This document shows positions 1-8,209 of a stretch of 64,000 bases of DNA, piece after piece. Positions within the stretch are counted from its first letter, which is position 1. Every line of letters starts with the position of its first letter. The translations under genes were made by a program, and so were the position numbers. This DNA comes from an uncultured Acetatifactor sp. (lineage in GTDB: Bacteria; Bacillota; Clostridia; Lachnospirales; Lachnospiraceae), in the NCBI GenBank assembly GCA_947625475.1, contig CANQOL010000005.1, positions 48,254 to 112,253 of the forward strand, in the 5' to 3' direction. The notes under the pieces were generated by a model, which was not told the origin of the DNA, made no database searches, and saw only the letters and a list, made by a program, of their open reading frames with translations.

Positions 1-573
1 ACGGTAGGAATCAACTATATCAAGGATCCCGGCCTGCACAGGACTCTGCTGGGGGACGGACTTGCCACCATCGTGGCCTCCCTGTTCGGAGCTCCTGCCA
101 ATACCACCTACGGGGAGAACACCGGCGTGCTGTCCCTGACCAAGGTGTTTGACCCGCTGGTGATCCGCATTGCCGCGGGCCTGGCCATTCTGCTGTCCTT
201 CTGCCCCAAGTTTGCCGCCGTCATCGGATGTATGCCCGGCGCCACCTGCGGCGGAGTTTCCCTGGTGCTCTACGGTATGATTTCCGCAGTGGGAGTCCGC
301 AATATTGTGGAGACCCAGGTGGATTTCTCCAAGAGCCGCAACGTGATTATCGCGGCCCTGATCTTGGTGCTGTCCATCGGCATCGCCTACAGCAGCGCCG
401 GCGCCATTGCCTTCCAGGCGGGCAGTGTTCAGATCAGCCTCTCCGGCCTGGCGGTGGGCGCTCTGGCCGGCATCCTGCTGAACGCCATCCTGCCCGGCAA
501 GGACTATGTGTTCGACGTGGAGGTCCCCTCCGAGACAGGTGTGGATTTCTCCGTGAGAGGACAGAAGAACTGA
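1..573 (+). CDS. uraA: Uracil permease (NCS2 family), 3' part only
   Basis: The reading frame is open at the left edge of the window and ends with TGA at 571-573, so about 190 C-terminal residues are present. The visible start includes LLGDGLATIVASLFGAPANT followed by TYGENTGVLSLT, the conserved substrate-site region of UraA/PyrP-type nucleobase:cation symporters (NCS2 family). Several hydrophobic membrane segments follow, ending in a short hydrophilic cytoplasmic tail. The protein would import uracil across the cytoplasmic membrane for pyrimidine salvage. The gene start and any regulatory leader lie outside the window. A hairpin terminator-like element follows about 85 bp downstream. A related xanthine permease is less likely, because the GENTGV signature fits the uracil branch. 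Confidence 0.85.
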   Translation, partial: TVGINYIKDPGLHRTLLGDGLATIVASLFGAPANTTYGENTGVLSLTKVFDPLVIRIAAGLAILLSFCPKFAAVIGCMPGATCGGVSLVLYGMISAVGVRNIVETQVDFSKSRNVIIAALILVLSIGIAYSSAGAIAFQAGSVQISLSGLAVGALAGILLNAILPGKDYVFDVEVPSETGVDFSVRGQKN

Positions 574-656
574 GAGGACAAGCTTTAGAGTGTCTGTTTT
601 TGCAGACCGGAATTGAAAGCAGAGAGCAAAAGCTAGGATCTGAACCTGGCTGGAAA

Positions 657-702
657 AGGAAAAGGCATGGCCCTGCGGGAAGGGGTCATGCCTTTTCCTT
701 AT
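657..702 (+). terminator. Hairpin terminator after the uracil permease
   Basis: The arms AGGAAAAGGCATG (from 657) and CATGCCTTTTCCT (ending near 699) form a perfect 13-bp stem. A modest T-rich tail follows. It separates the permease from the AbiE operon. Confidence 0.65.
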
Positions 703-720
703 TATCCGTATGAAGTTTAT

Positions 721-763
721 GACATTCGCACATTATTTTGAAATGATTTAATGTGTGTTTGTC
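721..763. promoter_or_regulatory. Inverted repeat, upstream AbiEi operator
   Basis: The arms GACATTCGCACATTA (721-735) and TAATGTGTGTTTGTC (749-763) are imperfect inverted complements. They closely resemble a second inverted repeat at 775-817. AbiEi antitoxins are known to repress their own operon by binding paired long inverted repeats, so this is the probable distal operator. Confidence 0.6.
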
Positions 764-772
764 GCTTCCGGG

Positions 773-801
773 TTGACAACGACACATTATTTTTATATAA
801 T
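773..801 (+). promoter_or_regulatory. Consensus sigma-A promoter of abiE
   Basis: TTGACA (773-778) and TATAAT (796-801) are separated by exactly 17 bp. The whole promoter lies inside the second inverted repeat, so a bound antitoxin would block RNA polymerase. Confidence 0.85.
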
Positions 802-817
802 TTAATGTGTTGTTGTC
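775..817. promoter_or_regulatory. Inverted repeat overlapping promoter, proximal AbiEi operator
   Basis: GACAACGACACATTA (775-789) and TAATGTGTTGTTGTC (803-817) pair with one mismatch. The repeat spans the -10 and most of the -35 element, as expected for an autorepressor site. Confidence 0.65.
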
Positions 818-834
818 AAAGCGAGGTGAGAAGC

Positions 835-1428
835 ATGAGATGTAAGGAAAAAATCGAGGAACTGCTGGAAGCATCGGAGGATGGCACGGTAACCGCGGCA
901 CAGGTGACAGAAGCCGGGCTGCACCGCAGCATTTTACAGGAGTTGGTCAGGGACGGCGAAATGTACCGTTTCGCGCGCGGCCTGTATGTGCGGAGCGACG
1001 CATGGGAGGATGATTTTTACCTCCTGCAGCGCAGGTATGGGCGGGGAATCTACTCGCACGATACCGCCCTGTATCTGCTGGGCTATTCAGACCGTGCTCC
1101 GGCGAAATATACGATGACTTTTCCCAAGGGCTATCATGCGCCGTCCCTGAACCGGGAGAACTTGATTGTCAAGCGTGTTGTGCCGGATCACTATGAGTTT
1201 GGCAGGATTAAAATTGGATCCCCGTCCGGCAATCCAATTTGTGTTTACGATTTGGAGCGGACCTTGTGTGATATTCTGCGCGGCAGCGGCAGCGATATTC
1301 AGATTATCGGAGAAGCCATGAGACGCTATGCGGCGTCCAGGGACAAGAACATTTACAAGCTGATGCAGTATGCAGACCGGCTTCGTGTGAAGCCCAAGGT
1401 ATTGCGTTACATGGAGGTTCTGCTATGA
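835..1428 (+). CDS. abiEi: AbiEi-family antitoxin (type IV toxin-antitoxin), autorepressor
   Basis: This 197-aa protein has an N-terminal winged-helix-like region (about residues 1-60, VTAAQVTEAGLHRSILQELV then ARGLYV). The typical AbiEi C-terminal part follows (YSHDTALYLLGYSD, then CVYDLERTLCDILRG). AbiEi neutralises the AbiEii nucleotidyltransferase without stable binding and represses the operon through inverted repeats, two of which lie directly upstream. The ATG at 835 was chosen because GAGGTGAG precedes it. An upstream in-frame ATG at 751 would place the start inside the operator and upstream of the promoter. The stop overlaps the toxin start (ATGA at 1425). The family call is confident; function here is uncertain because the toxin is broken. 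Confidence 0.85.
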   Translation: MRCKEKIEELLEASEDGTVTAAQVTEAGLHRSILQELVRDGEMYRFARGLYVRSDAWEDDFYLLQRRYGRGIYSHDTALYLLGYSDRAPAKYTMTFPKGYHAPSLNRENLIVKRVVPDHYEFGRIKIGSPSGNPICVYDLERTLCDILRGSGSDIQIIGEAMRRYAASRDKNIYKLMQYADRLRVKPKVLRYMEVLL

Positions 1429-1961
1429 TTACAAAAAATCCAATGCAGCTGAAAGCCTTTATTAAGAATAAAGCGGCAGAGAAGCATATCTCAGCACAGC
1501 TTGTCATGCAGAATTATATGCTTGAGCGGCTGTTGGAACGGATTTCGCTCTCGCCCTATAGGAGCAATTTTATTCTCAAAGGCGGTTTTTTGATTTCTGC
1601 CATCGTAGGATTGGACACGCGGGCAACCATGGATCTGGACACGACAATCAAGGGCATCACCCTGACACAGGAAGCTATCCGCAAAATTTTTACAGAGATT
1701 TGTGCCGTCCAGATTGCCGATGACGTGCAGTTTGAGATTGCCGGCCTTTCTGATATTCGGGAGACCGACGATTATCCCGGCATCCGCGTGGCGCTGAAGG
1801 CGAACTATTCGCCAATCAGTGTGCCGCTGACGGTGGATGTCACCACTGGCGACATGATAACGCCCCGTGAGGTGGAATACACATTCTTCCGGCCTACTCT
1901 GCCGCATCCACCCCGCTGCATTTGGGGATGGGATCGATGGAGCCGTCCTCGTTGTAGGTAA
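1425..1961 (+). pseudogene. abiEii: AbiEii nucleotidyltransferase toxin, C-terminally truncated
   Basis: The first about 150 residues match AbiEii toxins (DUF1814 nucleotidyltransferases): FILKGGFLISAIVG followed by TRATMDLD, which is the nucleotidyltransferase motif I/II region. Family members run near 280-310 aa. Here similarity ends after the ITPREVEYTF-like stretch, near base 1885. The last about 25 codons are out-of-frame antisense of the neighbouring GH43 gene and end at 1961. The conserved Lys/Asp motifs of the missing half (the usual EKLE-type helix) are absent, so the toxin is probably inactive. The join suggests a deletion that fused this operon to the reverse-strand GH43 gene. Start ATG at 1425 overlaps the antitoxin stop by 4 bp. 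Confidence 0.75.
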
Positions 1962-2826
1962 ATTCCGCCACGCAGACGCTGCGGTGGAACAGGCTTCCCC
2001 CGGGCAGCTCCCCGGTGTGGTAGAACAGATAGGAGTGTCCCTTGAAGTCGGCGATGCCCGGGTGGTTGGTAAAGACGCCGCCTTCCTCCGTCATCAGGAC
2101 CCCGCCGTATTTCCAGGGGCCTGTGGGGTGCAGGGAGGTGGAGTAGGCCAGGTGCTCATTATGGCCCTTCCCCGGGGCAAAGGCGGCATACACCATATAA
2201 TAGAGACCGTTCCGCTTGTAAAACCAGGGGCCCTCCCCGTAGGAGGTGCCGGTCATATGTCCGCCCTCGGCGAAGGACTCCGCGGTCATGGGGATTTTCA
2301 CCACCCCCACCTCCCGGTTGTAGGAGACCATATCCTCATTCAGCAGCACATACCGCAGCTCCGGATTGCCGAAATACAGGTATGCCTGGCCGTCGTCGTC
2401 GATAAACACCGTGGGGTCAATATCGTTCCAGTCTCCCTCGTCCACCAGAGGGGCGCCTATGTCCCGAAAGGGGCCCGCCGGGTGGTCGGCGACGCCCACC
2501 GCAATGGCCATGCCCCCGCCTGTCTTGTGAACCGGGCAGTAGAGGTAAAACCTGCCGCCCCGCTCCACGGCCTGGGGCGCCCAGGCCCGGTCGTCCGCCC
2601 AGGCGATATCGTCCAGGGAGAAGATTTTGCCGTGGTCCGTCCAGTTTACCATATCCTGGGTGGAAAAACAGCGCCAGTCCCGCATGGTGTAAAAGTCGTT
2701 CACCAGCTCATCCTCGTCGTGAGTGGTGTAAAGCCAGAGCCGGTCCCCGTACACCATAGGGGCCGGATCTGCGGTATAAATAGAATCGATAATAGGGTTT
2801 TTCCCCTTTTTCTTCGGATGCTCCAT
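1894..2826 (-). CDS. Glycoside hydrolase family 43 (arabinofuranosidase/xylosidase type)
   Basis: This 310-aa protein has a single five-bladed propeller catalytic domain and no signal peptide, so it is probably cytoplasmic and acts on imported arabino- or xylo-oligosaccharides. The three GH43 catalytic carboxylates are recognisable: Asp20 in TADPAP (base), Asp137 in NDIDPTVF (pKa modulator) and Glu198 in GEGPWF (acid). Length is normal for a single-domain member and the 3' end seems intact although it abuts the truncated abiEii. The exact substrate cannot be read from the sequence. No transporter or sugar regulator lies alongside, so the gene may be a remnant of a larger polysaccharide-utilisation locus. 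Confidence 0.85.
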   Translation of the reverse strand: MEHPKKKGKNPIIDSIYTADPAPMVYGDRLWLYTTHDEDELVNDFYTMRDWRCFSTQDMVNWTDHGKIFSLDDIAWADDRAWAPQAVERGGRFYLYCPVHKTGGGMAIAVGVADHPAGPFRDIGAPLVDEGDWNDIDPTVFIDDDGQAYLYFGNPELRYVLLNEDMVSYNREVGVVKIPMTAESFAEGGHMTGTSYGEGPWFYKRNGLYYMVYAAFAPGKGHNEHLAYSTSLHPTGPWKYGGVLMTEEGGVFTNHPGIADFKGHSYLFYHTGELPGGSLFHRSVCVAEFTYNEDGSIDPIPKCSGVDAAE

Positions 2827-2982
2827 TCCAATCTCCCTTCCGGAGTGCCTTGCGCGGCGGGGCTGCTGCCTGTGCCGCTTTCTGCCTTTGGCCGGCCGGC
2901 TGCCTGTGCCGCTTTCTGCCTTTGGCCGGCCGACTGTCTGTGCCGTTTTCTGCCTTTGGCCGGTCTGAGGTCTTCCGCGCCT

Positions 2983-4974
2983 TTACATGGTCCGCTGATT
3001 TTCCGCTTGGTTCCCTTGGGGCGACCTGTGCCGGCGGCGGTGGGATTCCTGGTCCTGCCCGTGCTGCTGGGATCTGTTGCGGCGCCTGTGCTGATGAGAT
3101 TCCTGGTTCCGCTCCTGCTGGAGAGACTCTTGGTTCTGCCCCTGCCGGAGGGATTCCTGATTCTGCCCCTGCTGAAGGGTTTCTTGGTTCTGCCCCTGCT
3201 GGAGCTCGCTGAAGGTTCTGCGCGCTCTCTGAGCGGTGTTGCTGTTGGTTCTGCTCTCCTGCCGGGACTCCTGGGATGCTGCCTGGGGAGTCCCCTGGTG
3301 TGCGGCAGCCGCGTCCTGGCGTTCCAGCGTGCCGACCAGCTGCTGACAGTGAGTCTGATAGGTGTTGTACTCTTCCACGGTTTTTTTGGCTTCCCGGCTT
3401 CCGAAAAATGCCTTAAAACGGGTGAAGATTCCGGGCTTGCTGCGGGCCGGAGGCACCTGGGCCAGCTGGGGCAGCGGCTCGCAGAGAGCAGACTCTGCAA
3501 TGACCGGTGCAGTCCCACGTATGCGGGCGCTCTCCCTGGCATAGGAAATGGAATCCTCCTGGCTGAAGCCCACCCCGGTCAGTGTCCACGCCATTTCATG
3601 GGCATTCATGGGATTCCCGCAGAGATTGGCGTTCACATCCTGCAGCCGCTGGGCCAGGTTACTGTCCTGCATGGCGGCGGTCAGCAGGTTCCGGTACTGA
3701 TTCGCAAATCGGTTGACCAGCTGCGTCAGCATCTCAGGATTTTGCACTTGGGTCAGGTCAACCAGCCGTCCGCCGTATTTTAATCCCATCTCATCTGTTC
3801 TCTGGCCGAGAAAGCTGGACATGTACTCCGGCGCGGCGGTTATGGTGTGCTTATGCCCCTGCTGATTGCCGGAGGCGGAGGGAGAATCCGACTCAAAACC
3901 CACCAGCAGGCTGCTGGTCTGCCCCAGCGCCCCCTGGGTGGCGCACATATACATATGCCCGCAGGTGCCGTCGTCCCGCAGAGTCTGGGGCTGGCCATCC
4001 CTCCCCGGGATGCCGCCCCGGCCTATGCCGCCGATGGCCACATCCATGCCGTACTGATTGCGGAGGCTGGTCCCCTTGTTTTCCTTATAGTCTGCAAAGG
4101 TCGCCCCGTTGGTGGAGGAATGGGTGGAGGCCGTGCGCCGGTAGACCCCCGCATCTCTGCCCCGGTTCGGCCCCATGATGGCATCCATCATGTTGGGCGC
4201 CTCATTGCTGAACTGTCCCGGCGGAAGCACAAAGGCCGTGCGGGAGCAGTGGGCCATCATGCTGGCCACGCTCCGGTCCAGGGGTCTGTCCACCGTGCCG
4301 CCTTCTGGATGATCTTCCCGAAGGACGGCCTTGCCGAAATGGGCCAGAAACAGGACCTTGGCCATCTGCACCTGCTTTTCCACGTTCCGGCCGACCGTTT
4401 CCCGCACACGTTCGTCGCTCATGCCGGTGTTTTTCAGGCCCTGGACCTGGCCTGCCGTAATGGGGGACAGAGTCTGCTCCATCAAGTAGGAGTTCATCTG
4501 ATCGTCATAGGCCCGGAAGGGATTTGGGGTTTCCTCGGCCGCTCTTGCCCGGGAGGTGCCTGCCTGCTCCGCCTGTGCCGGGCGGGGTCTGTCCGCCTCA
4601 AACTGAGCGCTCCGGAGGGAGCAGTACAGCCGGAACGCCGGATTCATGGCGTTTTCCTGTAAAAATTCATCCTCTGTCCACAGGGGGTGCCCAAAATTAG
4701 ACAGCCCGGCGATAGGATCCATCTGCCGCAGCAGGTCCTCTGACTTTTGGATGGCAAAATAGTTTCTCAGGACCGGGTGCAGCCGCTCAAAATGGGAATA
4801 GTTGCCGCTTATGACCTCATCCAGATATTCATGTCCCGGCAGGTGATTTCTGGCATCCGCATCCCTCAGCATGCTCGAAATAAACTGCATTTCCCCCTCG
4901 GGGAAGGGAAGATTTTGGCTTGTATACTTCGTTACCAATGTGTTAAAATTTCCTTCGTAATTGCTCCAGGCCAC
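2983..4974 (-). CDS. Putative secretion-system substrate with Q/E/N repeats and Arg-rich tail
   Basis: I do not recognise this 663-aa protein by family. A GTG start at 4974 is chosen because AAAGGAG lies 6-8 bases upstream; an earlier in-frame ATG at 5022 lacks this. A central region contains GTCGHMYMCATQ and, later, GHKHTITAAPEYM. Near residue 550 a KPGIFTRFKAFFGS stretch followed by a YNTYQ segment resembles the PLGFFKRNLSRWGFFKED-YDKYQ region of the modular protein at 49244-51250, which is the reason to link it to the secretion locus. The last about 110 residues are low-complexity repeats of QQGQNQE(S/T)L followed by an Arg/His-rich tail. There is no signal peptide or membrane segment. The role as an exported substrate is inference. 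Confidence 0.5.
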   Translation of the reverse strand: MAWSNYEGNFNTLVTKYTSQNLPFPEGEMQFISSMLRDADARNHLPGHEYLDEVISGNYSHFERLHPVLRNYFAIQKSEDLLRQMDPIAGLSNFGHPLWTEDEFLQENAMNPAFRLYCSLRSAQFEADRPRPAQAEQAGTSRARAAEETPNPFRAYDDQMNSYLMEQTLSPITAGQVQGLKNTGMSDERVRETVGRNVEKQVQMAKVLFLAHFGKAVLREDHPEGGTVDRPLDRSVASMMAHCSRTAFVLPPGQFSNEAPNMMDAIMGPNRGRDAGVYRRTASTHSSTNGATFADYKENKGTSLRNQYGMDVAIGGIGRGGIPGRDGQPQTLRDDGTCGHMYMCATQGALGQTSSLLVGFESDSPSASGNQQGHKHTITAAPEYMSSFLGQRTDEMGLKYGGRLVDLTQVQNPEMLTQLVNRFANQYRNLLTAAMQDSNLAQRLQDVNANLCGNPMNAHEMAWTLTGVGFSQEDSISYARESARIRGTAPVIAESALCEPLPQLAQVPPARSKPGIFTRFKAFFGSREAKKTVEEYNTYQTHCQQLVGTLERQDAAAAHQGTPQAASQESRQESRTNSNTAQRARRTFSELQQGQNQETLQQGQNQESLRQGQNQESLQQERNQESHQHRRRNRSQQHGQDQESHRRRHRSPQGNQAENQRTM
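3050..3220. repeat. Short tandem repeats encoding the Q/E/N-rich tail
   Basis: Imperfect 24-30 bp units (on this strand variations of GGTTCTGCCCCTGCTG) encode repeated Gln-Gly-Gln-Asn-Gln-Glu blocks in the reverse-strand gene. Copy number is likely to vary between strains. Confidence 0.6.
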
Positions 4975-5035
4975 GGTTCTCTCCTTTCGTCCTGCTGCCC
5001 ATATGTAAAAAGAATACTGCATATCCTATAAAAAG

Positions 5036-5064
5036 ATTATACCGTTTTATGGAGGCCAAATCAA
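5036..5064 (-). promoter_or_regulatory. Promoter for the reverse-strand substrate-like gene
   Basis: On the reverse strand TTGATT (5064-5059) and TATAAT (5041-5036) are spaced by 17 bp, about 60 bp before the GTG start at 4974. Confidence 0.65.
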
Positions 5065-5185
5065 GACACCGCGAATACGATTGGCGCCTATATACAGCAG
5101 TTTGCGCATTTTTTGCATGGGAAGCGCGGGGCGGAGGGGCATATTTTATAGAAGGGGCGGCGAAAAAACGGCTGGGACGAAGCCG

Positions 5186-5335
5186 GGGGATGGGGGAGAA
5201 ACTGTGGGTGGGGGAGAAACTGGGAATGGGGGAGAAACTGGGAATGGGGGAGGAACTGGGAATGGGGGAAAACTGGGAATAGGGGGAGAAACTGGGAATG
5301 GGGGAGAAACTGGGAATGGGGGAGGAATCGGAAAC
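5186..5335. repeat. 18-bp minisatellite between divergent genes
   Basis: About eight imperfect head-to-tail copies of an 18-bp unit, GGGGGAGAAACTGGGAAT, fill the space just before the dipeptidase ribosome-binding site. One copy has lost a base and others carry GAGG variants. The region 4975-5350 otherwise holds only the reverse-strand promoter. Confidence 0.85.
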
Positions 5336-5350
5336 GGAAGGAGGATTCAT

Positions 5351-6379
5351 ATGCCGGTTATAGATTTGCACTGTGATACCATATCGGAGATCCTGGCAAG
5401 GAGGAGAAGGGGAGAGATTTGTGCCCTGCGGGAGAACCGCCTGCACGTGGACGCCCGGCGTCTTGCGGAGAGCGGTTATCTGCTCCAGTGCTTTGCCCTG
5501 TTTGTGGATCTGGATGCCTGTCAGGATCCCTGGCAGGAGCTGCAGGAGCTTTACGGGGTATACCGGCAGGAGCTGGATGACTGCCGGGATCTGCTGAAGG
5601 AGGTCAGATGCGGGGCGGACCTTAAGCGCTGCCGGGCGGAGGGCCGCACGGGGGCCATGCTCACTGTGGAGGAGGGCGGGGTCTGCGGGGGAAGCCTGGA
5701 GAGGCTGGAGGAGCTGAACCGCATGGGCGTGGGGATGATGACCCTGACCTGGAATTACCCCAATGAGCTGGGGGCGCCCGGCCAGCCAAGGAGGGCCTCC
5801 CGGATTCCGGAGCAGAGAGGCAGCCGGCCCGAGGGAGGGAGCCCGAAGGGTCTGACCGAGGCGGCTCCCCAGGGAGGACTTACGGACCGGGGCAGGGAGT
5901 TTGTCAGGCGCATGGAGGAACTGGGGATGATTGTGGATGTGTCCCACCTCTCTGACGCAGGCTTCTGGGATGTGGCGCAGATGAGCCGCAAACCCTTTGT
6001 GGCCAGCCACTCCAATGCCCGGGCTGTCTGTCCCTGTGCCCGGAATCTGACGGATGAGATGATCCGGGCCCTGGCCCTGAAGGGAGGAGTTATGGGACTG
6101 AATTTCTGTCAGTATTTTCTCACCGGTCCGGCGTCAGGCCAGGAAAGCCCTGGCGCTGTAGAGGCCCTGATTGCCCACGCCAGGCATATTGTCCGGGTGG
6201 GAGGGATCGGCTGCCTTGGGATCGGCTCGGATTTTGACGGGATCCCCACCAACCGGGAGCTGCCCGGGGCAGAAAAAATGGGCGAGCTTCAGGAGCATTT
6301 TAGGGCCGCGGGCTTTTCTTCACGGCAGATTGATATGATGTTTTCTGGAAACATGTTCAATATCTTTGAAGATTTGTAA
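5351..6379 (+). CDS. Membrane dipeptidase family metallopeptidase (M19)
   Basis: This 342-aa protein belongs to the renal-dipeptidase (peptidase M19) family, binuclear zinc enzymes of the amidohydrolase fold that cleave dipeptides. Zinc ligands are visible: His and Asp in DLHCDT (residues 5-10), the bridging Glu in EEGG (near 107), and His in SHSNA (near 220). GIGSDFDG (near 293) is the C-terminal signature. Start ATG at 5351 follows AAGGAGG with good spacing; the frame is open upstream through the minisatellite but has no other plausible start. There is no signal peptide, so the enzyme is cytoplasmic. An Arg/Gly-rich loop near residues 150-175 is unusual. The neighbours give no pathway. Confidence 0.88.
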   Translation: MPVIDLHCDTISEILARRRRGEICALRENRLHVDARRLAESGYLLQCFALFVDLDACQDPWQELQELYGVYRQELDDCRDLLKEVRCGADLKRCRAEGRTGAMLTVEEGGVCGGSLERLEELNRMGVGMMTLTWNYPNELGAPGQPRRASRIPEQRGSRPEGGSPKGLTEAAPQGGLTDRGREFVRRMEELGMIVDVSHLSDAGFWDVAQMSRKPFVASHSNARAVCPCARNLTDEMIRALALKGGVMGLNFCQYFLTGPASGQESPGAVEALIAHARHIVRVGGIGCLGIGSDFDGIPTNRELPGAEKMGELQEHFRAAGFSSRQIDMMFSGNMFNIFEDL

Positions 6380-6477
6380 AATTCCACTAAAAACTAAAAA
6401 AATTGCTTGCATTGCTGGTCGGAATACCGTACAGTAAGAATATAACACTGCTAACAGCATAGATCGGAGGTAACAGT

Positions 6478-6831
6478 ATGACAAAAGCGGAAATTCTAAA
6501 GAAGGAGATTCTGAGGCAGTACCGCAGTGTGCGCCAGTTTGCGCTGGAGATGCATATTCCTTACAGCACCCTGGTGACTGCTCTGGAGAGAGGCATCGAG
6601 GGCATGGCTTACGGCACCGTGATTAAGATCTGCGACAAGCTCAGCCTCAATCCCGTGGATTTCTCTTCCCTGGAAAGAGACACCTCCCTTGGCGCTCAGC
6701 TGCTGGAAAACAGAGTGATGCAGTACTATGTGAAGCTGAACCAGGCAGGCCGTGACAAGATCCTGGAGCTGATGGACGATTTCGTTCAGATTGACAAGTA
6801 CAAGGCAAAGGGAAAGAAATCCAAGAGTTGA
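6478..6831 (+). CDS. XRE-type helix-turn-helix protein
   Basis: This 117-aa protein has an N-terminal helix-turn-helix resembling phage Cro/CI folds: SVRQFALEMHIPYSTLVTAL then KICDKLSLNPVDF (about residues 15-65). A predicted helical C-terminal part follows (YYVKLNQAGRDKILELMDDF), which may dimerise, and a Lys-rich tail. It is a probable DNA-binding regulator of unknown target. A clear GGAGG lies 7 bases before the ATG. It is followed by a strong terminator and stands alone between a dipeptidase and a convergent HAD gene, so it is likely monocistronic. Confidence 0.8.
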   Translation: MTKAEILKKEILRQYRSVRQFALEMHIPYSTLVTALERGIEGMAYGTVIKICDKLSLNPVDFSSLERDTSLGAQLLENRVMQYYVKLNQAGRDKILELMDDFVQIDKYKAKGKKSKS

Positions 6832-6873
6832 CAGCTGGGAGACGACCGCAGAGCAGGAAGCAGAAAGTCCGTG

Positions 6874-6926
6874 ACAAAACAGCGCTCCAGGGCCATGAAG
6901 AGAGGCCGGGGCGCTGTTTTGTTGTG
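6874..6926 (+). terminator. Rho-independent terminator after the XRE gene
   Basis: ACAAAACAGCGC (6874-6885) pairs perfectly with GCGCTGTTTTGT (6911-6922). The A-rich left arm and T-rich right arm let it work in both orientations, serving the convergent HAD gene as well. Confidence 0.85.
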
Positions 6927-6986
6927 CATTTTCCGGGGCGTGTATCTGTCAGTGTGTGGGGACGAGTGCTTGTGCGCCTGGGGTTT

Positions 6987-7796
6987 TTAGCTGCGGATGC
7001 CCCGGCAGGCATCCAGCAGCTCCCGCACGCTTTCAAAGGCGCAGGAGGGGGGATAGGGGGTGTCCGCCGCCTCCTGGGGCGTGGCCTCCCCGGTATACAC
7101 CAGGCAGGTGTCCACCTCCCCGTTGATCCCGCAGGCAATGTCCGTGTAAAGCCGGTCCCCCACTACCAGGGTCTGGGAGGGGGAAAAGCCGGAGCGCTCC
7201 AGGCACAGATCCACGATTTCCCGGCTGGGCTTGCCCAGATAGAGGGGTGTTTTCCCGGTGGAGGCCGTGATCATCTGGCAGATGCTGCCGCAGTCCGGGA
7301 TAAAGCCGAAGTCGAAGGGGCAGCACAGATCCGGGTTGGTGGCGTAGAAGGGCACCTCCAGGGTGGAGAACACCCGGCAGATTTCCACCAGCTTTTGATA
7401 GGTCAGCTCACTGTCATAGGCGGCTACCGCGCAGGCAATGTCCTCCTGGCAGGTTTCCGTTACATGGAGCCCCTGTTTTTTCAGCTCCGACACAAAGGAG
7501 GCGGTTCCCATCACAAAGATGGTTTGTGTGGGATAGTGCCTTTGCAGGAAGCGGAGGGTCATATAGCCGGAGGTGATAAAGAGGTCCTCCGTGGTTTCCA
7601 GGCGGAACACATCCCGGAACCGTCTGACATAGTCGGCACCGCTTTTGGTGGAGTTGTTGGTGATGTAGTAGGCCGCACCGCCGACGGAGCGGATATAGGA
7701 GAGCAGCTCCCGGCTTCCCGGCAGCAGGGTGTCTCCCACGGCGATGGTGCCGTCGATATCAAATAGGAATAATTTTTTCTCGGACAGAGGGGTCAT
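6987..7796 (-). CDS. HAD-superfamily phosphatase, class IIA (NagD-like)
   Basis: This 269-aa protein has the HAD nucleophile motif LFLFDIDGTI (Asp13 and Asp15), motif II YITNNSTKS, the NagD-type C2 cap in the middle, a Lys in YLGKPS and motif IV VVGDRLYTDI. Class IIA members dephosphorylate small phosphometabolites such as nucleotides, p-nitrophenyl phosphate or glycerol-phosphate-like compounds; the physiological substrate cannot be told. The ATG at 7796 follows AAAGGA with good spacing. An upstream in-frame ATG at 7913 would add 39 residues with no family similarity. It is cytoplasmic and appears monocistronic. Confidence 0.87.
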   Translation of the reverse strand: MTPLSEKKLFLFDIDGTIAVGDTLLPGSRELLSYIRSVGGAAYYITNNSTKSGADYVRRFRDVFRLETTEDLFITSGYMTLRFLQRHYPTQTIFVMGTASFVSELKKQGLHVTETCQEDIACAVAAYDSELTYQKLVEICRVFSTLEVPFYATNPDLCCPFDFGFIPDCGSICQMITASTGKTPLYLGKPSREIVDLCLERSGFSPSQTLVVGDRLYTDIACGINGEVDTCLVYTGEATPQEAADTPYPPSCAFESVRELLDACRGIRS

Positions 7797-8209
7797 AGGA
7801 CAGTCCTTTCTGCGGCAGCAGTCTTTGAAAAAGGGGCCGGAGTATTTTGCAAACAGTAACAGAGTAGCACAAAAAATGGAAGTTGGCAAGATTGCGCCAG
7901 GATTGTTCTGCATACTGTCTTCTGGTAAATTTGGGACAATTTAAGATGATTAAATTCGTTTAAATTCCCGAAAAAACTCTTGCCAAGCTCCATCCGGCTG
8001 TGGTATGGTTGATCCAGGCAAAGGATTTCAACTTTCTGTATTTCTATAGGAACGGCTCCTTCGTCTCCGGCCGCCTGCGGCCAGCTGCCGTTCTTCCATT
8101 TAAGGACTTTCCTTTCAGTCCTTCTTTGTTCAATCTCTTTGCTTACATTCCACTATCACATTAAGCAGGGGGAAATTCTCTTCCTGCCAATCTACAGGAA
8201 GGAGTCTTT
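7797..8209. other. Intergenic region between divergent HAD and Rpn genes
   Basis: This 413-bp AT-rich stretch has no convincing coding. It holds a possible promoter for the Rpn gene (TTGCCA at 7980-7985, 18 bp, TATGGT at 8004-8009) and a short AAGGACT/AGTCCTT hairpin near 8101-8122. Nothing else was recognised. Confidence 0.4.

Noticed and set aside
1867..3783. Long forward open frame of 638 codons opposite the GH43 and substrate-like genes
   Set aside because: It is antisense to two genes with clear domain and repeat evidence, has no ribosome-binding site, and its product is low-complexity Leu/Pro/Gly sequence typical of high-GC shadow frames.
5041..5050. ACCGTTTTAT near the promoter of the reverse-strand substrate-like gene as a LytTR site
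   Set aside because: It is a single core overlapping the -10 box with no partner 20 bp away, so it is not convincing evidence of regulation by the LytTR protein.
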